This document shows positions 1-7,380 of a DNA stretch of 64,000 nucleotides, piece after piece. The position numbers were made by a program, and so were the translations under genes. The notes below the pieces were generated by a model that was given only the letters and a program-made list of their open reading frames with translations, had not been told where the DNA came from and did no database searches. This DNA is from Demequina phytophila. GTDB lineage: Bacteria > Actinomycetota > Actinomycetes > Actinomycetales > Demequinaceae. Where the stretch lies: the NCBI RefSeq assembly GCF_000971135.1, contig NZ_BBLW01000001.1:124001-188000 (forward strand). The letters are read 5' to 3'. Each line of letters starts with the position of its first letter. Positions within the stretch are counted from its first letter, which is position 1.

Positions 1-147
1 CCCGGGGCGGCTTGGGACGACGTGCTTGACGCCGCTGCCATGGCGTGGACCGCGCGGCGCGTGGCGCGCGGCGAGGCCGACCGTTTCCCCGCGGAGATCG
101 ATTCCGAGCGCTTCAGCGACGGCATCGATTCGGCGATCTGGCTCTAG
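1..147 (+). CDS. DUF429 family protein, C-terminal fragment (cut by window edge)
   Basis: The frame is open from base 1 and ends at a TAG. The visible tail of about 48 residues contains WDDVLDAAAMAWTARRVARG and ends IDSAIWL. An Asp-Asp-x-x-Asp-Ala segment followed by ARRVARGEA and a closing G-x-x-x-AIW is the usual C-terminus of the DUF429 family, predicted nucleases of RNase H-like fold. The catalytic part lies outside the window, so function rests on this short match only. The gene that follows starts three bases after the stop. Confidence 0.55.
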   Translation, partial: PGAAWDDVLDAAAMAWTARRVARGEADRFPAEIDSERFSDGIDSAIWL

Positions 148-150
148 GCG

Positions 151-489
151 ATGGCACACAAACGCAACGCAGGCGCACGCGACACGCGTCCTGTGGCTAC
201 CGACCTCAATACGCGTGTGTGGCCCTACCCGAAATCGTCACCGCAGTTGCTGACGCCTAGCGCACAGCGGTTCGCGGCGTGGCTTCGGTGGTGCTGGACG
301 AGTGTCCTGGTGTGCGGCTGCACGTTCATCGTCGCCGCGTTAGGGCTCCTGGCGGTTCCAGCCAGCTCGCTCGTCGCGGCCGCGGCGGCCGGTGCGGCCC
401 TCGCATGGGGCCTTAGCGTCTTCGCAACGGCCCTCACGGTCTCGTGGGCACCACGGCCTACCATCGAACTCGTGGAGACACTGTCGTGA
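151..489 (+). CDS. small membrane protein of unknown function
   Basis: This encodes 112 residues. The first 40 are polar and basic, followed by two hydrophobic segments at about residues 48-70 and 72-95 that should cross the membrane. I recognise no family. The start ATG lies three bases after the DUF429 stop, and the stop overlaps the GTG start of the next gene (GTGA), so the two membrane proteins are very likely translated together. Base composition looks slightly less GC-rich than the core genes at 50 kb, in keeping with an accessory region. Confidence 0.5.
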   Translation: MAHKRNAGARDTRPVATDLNTRVWPYPKSSPQLLTPSAQRFAAWLRWCWTSVLVCGCTFIVAALGLLAVPASSLVAAAAAGAALAWGLSVFATALTVSWAPRPTIELVETLS

Positions 490-1046
490 CCACTGCGATC
501 GTCGCCGGCGTCTTCGCGACCGCCGTCGCAACAGTGGTCACCGCGATCTGGCAACTTCGGGGCCTGCGGCATGCACGCGCAGCATTCGAAGCCCGCAAGC
601 GCGAGGTCGGCATACAAGCCCCGCTTGAGTTCGACCTTCTCAGGACCCACGAGTTCATCCTCGCCGCCACAAGTCCGTCGCTCAGGGGCTTCCCATCGAC
701 CGCCGAGTACGGTGACCGCACCGTCCTTCAACAGGATGCGTATCGCGCCAAGCTCCGTTCGCTAGCCGAGGATTCACACTTCCGCGAGTCGACAGCCAGC
801 ACGACGTTGACGGTGATGGCGGGCGTCGCATCGCTCCCCGTGATCAACGCCACCAAGGCCTTGTGGGAGGCGCGGCGCCACCATGACGCGTTCCTCGCAG
901 CCGAGGGAACATGGCTCGCCTGGCTGTTGGTGCTCGCCGTGCTCGTCGTGGGACCGGGCGTGGTGCGCATCGGCGAGGAAGCGCGGCGCAGTCGGATCCA
1001 TCAGCTCCTCGCGGCTTACGAGAACAGCGACGGGTCGCGTTCCTAA
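486..1046 (+). CDS. membrane protein of unknown function, coupled to the preceding gene
   Basis: GTG start inside the stop of the preceding gene; 186 residues. One hydrophobic segment at the N-terminus (residues 2-22), a polar middle rich in charged residues, and hydrophobic stretches at about residues 100-115 and 140-160 precede a basic tail. The topology suggests a membrane-anchored protein with a cytoplasmic middle domain. No catalytic motif and no recognised family. An upstream ATG at 444 is in frame but would put a long overlap into the previous gene. Confidence 0.5.
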   Translation: MTTAIVAGVFATAVATVVTAIWQLRGLRHARAAFEARKREVGIQAPLEFDLLRTHEFILAATSPSLRGFPSTAEYGDRTVLQQDAYRAKLRSLAEDSHFRESTASTTLTVMAGVASLPVINATKALWEARRHHDAFLAAEGTWLAWLLVLAVLVVGPGVVRIGEEARRSRIHQLLAAYENSDGSRS

Positions 1047-1444
1047 CGACCGACGGACGAGAAGGACTCGCGTGGACCCGCCGGCGGGCTATTTTGCAGG
1101 GGCTCGGCCGAACGCACATCAGAGTGAAGCCTGGTCTGCGAGCCTCGCGCAGGGAACTTCGCCCACGACTCCTCTCCGCTCCGAGAGCCCACCCTGTTGT
1201 GCGCCAGCAAGACAGCACTGTGCGCGCACGCCACCGCGGCACGGCGTCCGCCGTAGCGGTGAGACGTCCCGCTGACGCCGTGCACAGCGTCAGCGCCACC
1301 CACTGAACCCCTGCATCGTCCCGTGACACCCGCTGCCGGAATACCCACCCCGGTACCCGCGTTGACGCCACCCGGCACCGCACGGGCTCCTCGCGCACAA
1401 TTCGAGAAGACGCCCACGCCCCACTCCCACAAGGAAGGCCCCTC
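1047..1444. other. 398-bp spacer without a convincing gene
   Basis: Open frames cross this stretch on both strands, but none has a ribosome binding site, a recognisable product or actinobacterial codon bias. It contains one copy of the dispersed GGACGATGC motif (minus strand, 1313-1321) in its long form, in which the core is flanked by GAACCCC. The final 20 bases hold the Shine-Dalgarno AAGGAAGG of the next gene. Confidence 0.5.
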
Positions 1445-2422
1445 ATGAAGGCACTGATTCACCACGCGTTCGGCAACCCGGCCGAGGTCCTCACCGTCGA
1501 GGACGTTCCCACCCCCGAGCCCGGCCCGGGCGAGGCGCGCGTCCGCCTCATCGTCTCCCCGATCCACAACCACGACCTGTGGACCGTGACCGGCAACTAC
1601 GGCTTCAAGCCCGAGATGCCCGCCCGCTCCGGCACGGAGGCCGTCGGCATTGTCGAGGCCGTCGGCGAGGGCGTCGAGATCCTCCAGCCCGGTACGCGGG
1701 TCGCGACGGGCGGCACGTTCGGCGTGTGGGCGGAGCAGTTCGTCGCCAAGGCCGCCGCGCTCATCCCCGTGCCGGACGGCATCCCCGACGACGTCGCCGC
1801 GCAGCTGGTCGCCATGCCCTTCTCCGGGATCAGCCTGCTCGACTCGCTCGACCTCGCCGAGGGCGACTGGATGATCCAGAACGCCGCCAACGGCGCCGTC
1901 GGCCGCCTGGTCGCGCAGCTGGCCGCCGCCCGCGGCATCAACGTGGTCGGCCTGGTCCGCCGCACCGACGGCATCGGCGAGCTCGCCGCCCAGGGCATCG
2001 GGCGCATCGTCGCCACCGACACCGACGGCTGGCAGGAGCGCGTCCTCGAGATCACCGGCGGCGCGCCGCTCAAGGTCGGCGTCGAGTCGGTGGGCGGCCC
2101 GGCGGCCGGCGACGTGATGTCGCAGCTCGCCGAGAACGGCACGCTCGTGGTGTTCGGCGCAATGGCGTCGCCGACCCTGGAGATCGGCTCGGGTGACGTC
2201 ATCTTCAAGCAGGCGACCGTGCGCGGCTTCTGGGGCTCGAAGGTCAGCGCCGCCATGTCGGCAGAGGACCGTGGGCGGCTGATGCGGGAGCTGTTCGCGC
2301 GGCTTTCCGATGGAACGATCACGCTGCCGGTGGAGGCTACGTTCTCCTTTGACGAGATCGCTGACGCTGTGAAGGCGCACTTCACGCCTGGGCGCACCGG
2401 GAAGGTCATGCTGCGTCCGTAA
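1445..2422 (+). CDS. zinc-binding-type (MDR) alcohol dehydrogenase / quinone or enoyl reductase
   Basis: This is a 325-residue medium-chain dehydrogenase/reductase. The N-terminal GroES-like half has the EVPTPEPGPGEARVRL pattern. The Rossmann half carries an NAANGAVGRLVAQLAAARG nucleotide-binding loop (about residues 147-166), close to the ANGAVG signature of 2-enoyl-thioester reductases and zeta-crystallin-like quinone reductases. The Cys cluster of the structural zinc site of true alcohol dehydrogenases is absent, so a zinc-free NADPH-dependent reductase is likely. The start is supported by AAGGAAGG about seven bases upstream. It stands alone and ends facing the HNH gene, with a hairpin between them. 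Confidence 0.8.
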   Translation: MKALIHHAFGNPAEVLTVEDVPTPEPGPGEARVRLIVSPIHNHDLWTVTGNYGFKPEMPARSGTEAVGIVEAVGEGVEILQPGTRVATGGTFGVWAEQFVAKAAALIPVPDGIPDDVAAQLVAMPFSGISLLDSLDLAEGDWMIQNAANGAVGRLVAQLAAARGINVVGLVRRTDGIGELAAQGIGRIVATDTDGWQERVLEITGGAPLKVGVESVGGPAAGDVMSQLAENGTLVVFGAMASPTLEIGSGDVIFKQATVRGFWGSKVSAAMSAEDRGRLMRELFARLSDGTITLPVEATFSFDEIADAVKAHFTPGRTGKVMLRP

Positions 2423-2430
2423 CCGCCACT

Positions 2431-2467
2431 GGACGATGCGGCGGTCGGGTTCGCGCCCGGCCGCCGC
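2431..2467. terminator. hairpin between convergent genes, containing a GGACGATGC copy
   Basis: Arms 2438-2449 (GCGGCGGTCGGG) and 2456-2467 (CCCGGCCGCCGC) pair over 12 bp with one G-U, loop TTCGCG. The left arm begins in the last bases of a GGACGATGC copy (2431-2439). Its position between two gene ends supports a two-way terminator; there is no clear U tract. Confidence 0.5.
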
Positions 2468-2489
2468 TTCATTGGGCGAGGCGTGGGGT

Positions 2490-2981
2490 CTAGCGCCGCC
2501 CACCGCGCAGGCGGGCGGCGTGGTCCGCGTCCGTCATTGTTGCTTGCACTCGCACGCTCGCACCCTGAGGGAAGTACGTGCGGCGCCGCTTCTCCAGCGC
2601 GAGGACGTACCACCACGGCGGTGTCATGTTTGCCTTGCGCCGGTTGTGACCGGCGCACAGCGCCTGGCCATTGCTGACCACCGTCGGGCCACCCTTGGAC
2701 CACGGGAAGACGTGATCGGCCTGCTCGGCCGTCGCGGGGCACCTGCCCCACGCGAAGAACAGCGCGCCCTCGCAGCGCCAGTCGGCGCGCGCCATCACCT
2801 CGACTCGCGCCCCGTACTTGAACACTCGCCACCGATCCCGGCGCGACGAGCGCGGGCCACGCCCGGGCATGGGGAACGCGATCACCAACGCGAAGAGCAC
2901 CGCGGGGATGATCCACGGCAGGAGCGGTGAGAACGCCGCCATCAGCGAGTTGACCAGCAATCCCGGATCCACGTCACCCAT
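2490..2981 (-). CDS. membrane-anchored HNH endonuclease-like protein
   Basis: This encodes 163 residues. A hydrophobic segment at about residues 11-36 is followed by a very basic linker (RGPRSSRRDRWR), then an HNH region: a Cys in RADWRCEG, AWGRCP, the ADHVFPWSKGG core with the paired Asp-His, and CAGHNRRKAN, which supplies the Asn and further ligands. This fits a treble-clef HNH nuclease tethered to the inner face of the membrane. HNH folds cut DNA in homing, restriction and phage packaging; the target here cannot be told. It runs in the same direction as the neighbouring predicted nuclease gene. Confidence 0.7.
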   Translation of the reverse strand: MGDVDPGLLVNSLMAAFSPLLPWIIPAVLFALVIAFPMPGRGPRSSRRDRWRVFKYGARVEVMARADWRCEGALFFAWGRCPATAEQADHVFPWSKGGPTVVSNGQALCAGHNRRKANMTPPWWYVLALEKRRRTYFPQGASVRVQATMTDADHAARLRGGRR

Positions 2982-3049
2982 TGAGCCCCCTCAAACTCGC
3001 GCCTCTCGCGAACTCCGCACCAAGCGGCAGTGCCTTCCCTGGCAGGAGG

Positions 3050-3718
3050 CTAGTGCCCCGCCTCAACATCGTCCGCGGGAAATCTCTCTGCCCCGTCCTC
3101 GAGTGGGGCCACAGCGACCAGGTCGACCGCCGACTTGGAATATCGGATAAGTGCGGAGGTGAGACGGTCGCGCATGCGGCGGCTCACACGCCCGTCCGAA
3201 CCAGCGAGCGTTCGCACGATGTCATCCCGGTCGAGAGCCTCGGAGCCGCGCCGGGCGATGCCGCCGTATGCCACGATCGCCTCCACCGGACGAGTGCAGA
3301 CCACATCAAGAGAGTGCCCACCCGTGTGACCTCGGATCATCGTGTCAAGATCTCCGTCTACGCCAAGCGGGGTTCGCCCTAGGGCGCCGGCCTGTGCCCG
3401 CTCGAACACGGATCGGAGGCGCGCCGGCGTCGCAGTCCCTCCGATCGTCGCAGCCGACGCGAGCGCCTGTGCAGCGGCCTGCGCGGTTGCCATGGTGCCG
3501 CCGCGGCGTGGCTTGAGCTCGATCGCAAGAAGGCCACCGCGCGAAGACACTCCAAGGAAGTCGATCGCGGGCTCACCCCACGACGAGGTCGCGTCATTGA
3601 TCTGCCATGACGGCACCATCACTTCCCACGCGATCAGCCGCACCGATCGGCCCGCGAGGTCGAAGGCGCCGTCGGACCACGCGCGCGCAAGATGCTCCTG
3701 CAGCGCCCACTCTGTCAT
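3050..3718 (-). CDS. predicted PD-(D/E)XK nuclease, otherwise unknown
   Basis: This encodes 222 residues. The segment EPAIDFLGVSSRGGLLAIEL followed by KPRR has the D-x(13)-E-x-K pattern (about D53, E67, K69) with hydrophobic beta-strands on each side, the classic active site of PD-(D/E)XK nucleases. A Trp-rich start and a basic C-terminal half without other motifs make the family uncertain; DUF91/NucS-like or restriction-type roles are possible. It lies 68 bp upstream of the HNH gene on the same strand, making a small two-nuclease module. No methyltransferase or helicase partner is next to it. Confidence 0.55.
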   Translation of the reverse strand: MTEWALQEHLARAWSDGAFDLAGRSVRLIAWEVMVPSWQINDATSSWGEPAIDFLGVSSRGGLLAIELKPRRGGTMATAQAAAQALASAATIGGTATPARLRSVFERAQAGALGRTPLGVDGDLDTMIRGHTGGHSLDVVCTRPVEAIVAYGGIARRGSEALDRDDIVRTLAGSDGRVSRRMRDRLTSALIRYSKSAVDLVAVAPLEDGAERFPADDVEAGH

Positions 3719-3966
3719 CGCCCGCTCCCCTGCCCCGCTTCCGCGCCGAGCGAGTCGAAGGCGTCCCTCGGATCGTGGATGCGCACGACGCTAGCGCCGG
3801 ACCGTTCGGATGCTGCGCCTGACACGCCCCGACGCCGCGGCCACGCTCCCTACGCGACTGAACCCCCGCATCGTCCCCTTGCCATACCTCCAACCAGCGA
3901 GTACGGTCCCGTAATTGTGCCCAGCGACCGCCGCGGGCACCGTTGCAGTACAAGGAAGGAGTCACG

Positions 3967-4047
3967 ATGCGCCTCGAAGCGAACCGCTCGGCCGTCGAGT
4001 ATCGACTTCTGCCTCAGCGCACCCCGCTCAATCCCTCCTTGCGCTAG
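3967..4047 (+). CDS. possible 26-residue small ORF upstream of rtcB
   Basis: ATG preceded by AAGGAAGGAG at 5-7 bases, one of the strongest Shine-Dalgarno sites in the window, opens a frame of 26 codons ending in TAG. The product is basic and hydrophilic (MRLEANRSAVEYRLLPQR...). It lies about 190 bp upstream of rtcB on the same strand, with a hairpin between. It could be a leader peptide or a small protein; the ribosome binding site is the only real evidence. Confidence 0.35.
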   Translation: MRLEANRSAVEYRLLPQRTPLNPSLR

Positions 4048-4183
4048 CCAGACTCGCCCACACGACCGTGGGCCACCATGGCGGCGCCGGGCCTGAGCCG
4101 CGCCCCGTCTCGCCGCACCGCGCCGCGAGCTCCGGCGCCCCCACCCGCCATGAACCGTGCGCGCGCACGCCTGCTCGCCACTA

Positions 4184-4201
4184 GCCGCCCCCGAGGGCGG
4201 C
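4184..4201 (+). terminator. short GC hairpin just upstream of rtcB
   Basis: GCCGCCC (4184-4190), loop CCGA, GGGCGGC (4195-4201): a perfect 7-bp stem between the 26-codon ORF and rtcB. It could end a short leader transcript or act in attenuation; there is no U tract, so the role is open. Confidence 0.35.
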
Positions 4202-4238
4202 ACCCACCCACACCAACACCCAGCAGAAAGGAAAGACC

Positions 4239-5429
4239 ATGGAGAAGCTGAACGCTCGGCTTCTGAACTGGGCGTCCATCCTGGACCCTCAGACCAAGGA
4301 GCAGGCGCTCACCACCTCGACCATGCCGTTCATCTACCCGCACCTCGCTCTCATGCCGGACGCCCACCTGGGGCTCGGCGCGACCGTCGGCTCGGTCATC
4401 CCCACCCTGGGGGCGATCATGCCGGCGGCGGTGGGTGTGGACATCGGCTGCGGCATGATCGCCGTCGCGACCCAGTTCACGCGGGCCGACCTCGAGGGCA
4501 AGGACCTCGCCGAGCTGCGCCAGCAGATCGAGCGGGCCATCCCCCTGAGCGCCGGCGCGCGGAACCGGAAGCTGCGCGAGAGCGCCCAGGCCCGGGTCGC
4601 GGAGCTCGAGAAGGCGGCGACGCCCGAGCAGCTCGCACGGTTCGACGACCTCATGCGGCATTGGCGGCTCCAGCTGGGTTCGCTCGGCTCGGGCAACCAC
4701 TTCATCGAGGTCAGCGTCGACGAGTCCGACAGCGTCTGGTTCTTCCTCCACTCGGGGTCGCGGGGCATCGGCAACCGGATCGCGCAGCACCACATCGGCG
4801 TCGCGCGACGGGAGATGGAGCGGTACTGGATCACCCTGCCCGACAAGGACCTCGCCTACCTGGTCGAGGGCACGCCGGAGTTCGACGCCTACATCGTCGA
4901 CCTCCTGTGGGCCCAGGCCTACGCCCTCGCCAACCGGGAGGAGATGATGGACCGCGTCATCGACCAGTTCGAGCGGTGGTTCGCCTCCGCTACCGGGGAC
5001 GATGCGGCGGTCCAGCAGCGCAACAGGATCAACTGCCACCACAACTTCACCCAGCGCGAGCGGCATTGGGGCAAGGAGGTGTGGGTGTCGCGGAAGGGCG
5101 CCATCTCGGCGACCGACGGCGAGTGGGGGCTGATCCCCGGCTCCATGGGCACCGCGTCCTACGTGGTGACGGGGCGCGGGCACGCGCCGGCGCTGCACTC
5201 CTCGCCGCACGGTGCAGGCCGCGTGTACTCGCGGTCGGCGGCGCGGCGGGCCTTCACCCAGGAGGATCTGCGGGCGTCCATGACGGGCATCGAGTACCGC
5301 GACACCGACGCCTTCATCGACGAGATCCCCGCCGCGTACAAGGACATCGACCAGGTGATGGTCGACGCCGCGGACCTGGTGGAGATCCGGCACACGCTCC
5401 GGCAGCTCGTCAACGTGAAGGGCGACTGA
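4239..5429 (+). CDS. rtcB: RtcB family RNA-splicing ligase
   Basis: This encodes 396 residues, the normal length. RtcB joins 2',3'-cyclic phosphate and 5'-OH RNA ends through a GMP-histidine intermediate with Mn2+. Visible landmarks: VGVDIGCGM with the metal-binding Asp/Cys near residues 68-71; SLGSGNHFIEV; HSGSRGIGNRIAQHH; NCHHNFTQRE; and SSPHGAGRVYSRSAAR around residues 321-336, which carries the guanylylated His. All expected metal ligands appear present. AAAGGAAAGACC precedes the ATG. No RtcA, archease or PrfH neighbour is present, so it is an orphan ligase, probably for RNA repair. Confidence 0.95.
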   Translation: MEKLNARLLNWASILDPQTKEQALTTSTMPFIYPHLALMPDAHLGLGATVGSVIPTLGAIMPAAVGVDIGCGMIAVATQFTRADLEGKDLAELRQQIERAIPLSAGARNRKLRESAQARVAELEKAATPEQLARFDDLMRHWRLQLGSLGSGNHFIEVSVDESDSVWFFLHSGSRGIGNRIAQHHIGVARREMERYWITLPDKDLAYLVEGTPEFDAYIVDLLWAQAYALANREEMMDRVIDQFERWFASATGDDAAVQQRNRINCHHNFTQRERHWGKEVWVSRKGAISATDGEWGLIPGSMGTASYVVTGRGHAPALHSSPHGAGRVYSRSAARRAFTQEDLRASMTGIEYRDTDAFIDEIPAAYKDIDQVMVDAADLVEIRHTLRQLVNVKGD

Positions 5430-5452
5430 CCGCCTTCCGAGGCGACCACCGC

Positions 5453-5493
5453 GGGACGATGCGGCGGCTGGGTAGCCGGCCGCCGCATCGTCC
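5453..5493. terminator. two-way terminator built from an inverted pair of GGACGATGC motifs
   Basis: The arms GGACGATGCGGCGG (from 5454) and CCGCCGCATCGTCC (to 5493) are perfect complements, 14 bp, closing about a 12-base loop. Both arms are full copies of the dispersed motif in opposite directions. The hairpin sits exactly between the convergent rtcB and the gene ending at 5524, the same arrangement seen for paired DNA uptake sequences in Neisseria. Confidence 0.7.
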
Positions 5494-5523
5494 CCCGTGG
5501 GGGTGGGTGGGGCGACGGCGAGC

Positions 5524-7332
5524 TCAGCCGGTCGCGTCCTGGAGCCGGTCGCGTTCCGCGATGATGCGCGCGCGTCGCGCGCTCACGAGGAGGTCGGCAC
5601 TGCCGAGCGGCAGGGTCGGCCAGGCGAATTCCATGGGAGCGTCGATCGCGTTGAGGAACACCTCGGCGCGCTGCGACACGGCGCCCGTCACCCCGAACCA
5701 TCCGACGGCCTCCTCGACCGTCGGGCCCTGCTTGAAGGTGCCGGCGGTCTCGTTCGCACGGATCACCGCCCAGCCGATCGCCGCGGCGCCGCGCGCGACC
5801 AGGGACCGCCGCCGGAAGATGCCCGGGTCGGCCGCCGCCGCGCGCGCGAGGAACCGGCGCATCGCGGTGCGGTGCTCGACGTCGAGGTGCTGGTCCGCGA
5901 CCTGGTCGAGCAGCGCGAGGTACTCCCCCACGCGCTCGCGGATGTCCTCGGGGATGCCGTCCCAGGTGAAGTCCTCGTCGGGGAGGGGCTCCGTGTCGAG
6001 GCCGCTCAACCGGGTGCGGCCGCCCACCGCGTCCGCGAGCCGGTCGAGCAGGAAGGCCTTGGCCTCGAGCTCGTCGTCGAGGTCGCCGAATGGGTCGGTG
6101 GCCCGCATGGCCTCGCCGAACGCCGGGACCATCGTGCCGATCGCGAGCAGGACCTCGTCGGTGAGGTCCTGGTCGACGCCCTCGCGGCGGTGCACGAACC
6201 GCACGAAGTCCGCGAGCAGCGTGGGAACCTCCTCGACCTCCTCGTAGCCGACCGGGACCACGTTCGGCATCCAGTCGAGCAGGAAGATCTCCGCGACGAT
6301 CGGGCTCCAGCGCAGCGGACCGCCGACGTTCGCGCTCGCGCCGAACTGCAGGATCAGGTCGAGGTCGAGGATGGTGCCGTCGTCCTCGTCGTCGGCGAAC
6401 CCTTCCGGGGCCGCGAACTCGTCGGAAGCGAGGAACTCCGCCTTGAGTGCGTCGAGGTCGTCCTGGGTCCACTCGCGGTCGGCCTCGGCGACGCCGCCGT
6501 CGGGGAGCAGGGACAGCAGCCACTCGGTGGCGGGGCGCAGCTCGGGCCACTCCTGGTCCTCGATCATGCCGGGCGTCTCGCGTGCGCGCTCGATTGCGGC
6601 GGTCACGGTCGCGCGCGCGGCCGCGGCGTCCCATTCGCGCACGTAACCCGCCTCGTCGGTGCCGAACTCGCCGGCCTTCACGCGCGCGAGCAGCTCCTCC
6701 TGGGACACGTCAAGGAGGAATGCGCCCTTGACCGCCGAGCCGAGGTTGTGGTCGATGAAGATCACGTCAGTGAACGCGTCGCCCGAGGGGAACCGTGCGC
6801 CGAGCACGCAGTTCTCGCCGTCGCCGGCGGACTCGGTCATCCTCGCCACGGCGACCTCGACGCGACCGGCGGCGAGGTCGCGGAGCCAGAGAGGGAGCGG
6901 GTGGCGGCGGTGCGCAAGCTCCTCGGCGATGGCCGCGTGGGCGCTGTCTGTGGGCGGGAGCATCTGCGACATCACGGTGAGCAGCGCGGTGGTCTCCGCG
7001 AACGGGGTGCCGATGAACGAGTCGACCAGGCCCTCGCGGGAGATGCGGTCCGTGTCCGATTCGGAGTCCCCTCCACCCAGCAGGTCGACGCTCGACCCGC
7101 GAGGGTCGGTCACCTCGATGATGGTGCTCACCAGCTGGATGAGGTGGATGGCGGTGTCCGCGCGCAGCGCCTCGCTCACACCGCTCAGCAGCTCCTCGGC
7201 GCGAGGGTCCTGGTCGCGGGCGTTCTCGTCGGGGCTCTCGTGCGCGGCGCGGTCCGGCACCGCGTGGAGGTGGCGGCGCGGTTCGGGGCGACGATGCTGG
7301 GGACGCTTCGCGGGACGGCGCTTCTTGGTCAC
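5524..7332 (-). CDS. large protein of unknown function, paralogue of the upstream neighbour
   Basis: This encodes 602 residues. The first 50 are basic, low-complexity and Arg/His/Pro-rich; the rest is acidic and helix-rich without membrane segments. The C-terminal 310 residues resemble the whole product of the gene immediately upstream: both share ALDLILxFG-like and RFVHRREGVD segments, LDTEPLPDE, a VxEYLxLLDxVxDxHLDVEHRTAMRR block, and a closing GSADLLxSARRAxIIAERD. The N-terminal 290 residues have no counterpart there. Function unknown; one gene seems to be an extended duplicate of the other. Start is GTG with a weak ribosome binding site. Confidence 0.65.
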   Translation of the reverse strand: MTKKRRPAKRPQHRRPEPRRHLHAVPDRAAHESPDENARDQDPRAEELLSGVSEALRADTAIHLIQLVSTIIEVTDPRGSSVDLLGGGDSESDTDRISREGLVDSFIGTPFAETTALLTVMSQMLPPTDSAHAAIAEELAHRRHPLPLWLRDLAAGRVEVAVARMTESAGDGENCVLGARFPSGDAFTDVIFIDHNLGSAVKGAFLLDVSQEELLARVKAGEFGTDEAGYVREWDAAAARATVTAAIERARETPGMIEDQEWPELRPATEWLLSLLPDGGVAEADREWTQDDLDALKAEFLASDEFAAPEGFADDEDDGTILDLDLILQFGASANVGGPLRWSPIVAEIFLLDWMPNVVPVGYEEVEEVPTLLADFVRFVHRREGVDQDLTDEVLLAIGTMVPAFGEAMRATDPFGDLDDELEAKAFLLDRLADAVGGRTRLSGLDTEPLPDEDFTWDGIPEDIRERVGEYLALLDQVADQHLDVEHRTAMRRFLARAAAADPGIFRRRSLVARGAAAIGWAVIRANETAGTFKQGPTVEEAVGWFGVTGAVSQRAEVFLNAIDAPMEFAWPTLPLGSADLLVSARRARIIAERDRLQDATG

Positions 7333-7380
7333 GGGTCGAGGCTATCCGGTGCGCGCGTGCGGGGTCCTGGTCGAGCGGGG

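Larger units (their letters stand above)
3719..4238. other. 520-bp spacer between divergent nuclease and rtcB genes
   Basis: No full-length gene is supported. It holds a long-form GGACGATGC copy (minus strand, 3868-3876, flanked by TGAACCCCC), a 26-codon open frame with a strong ribosome binding site (3967-4047) and a hairpin just before rtcB (4184-4201). Confidence 0.5.

Noticed and set aside
4044..4238. Second leader ORF starting at the ATG at 4150
   Set aside because: It has no Shine-Dalgarno site and its frame runs through the rtcB ribosome binding site.
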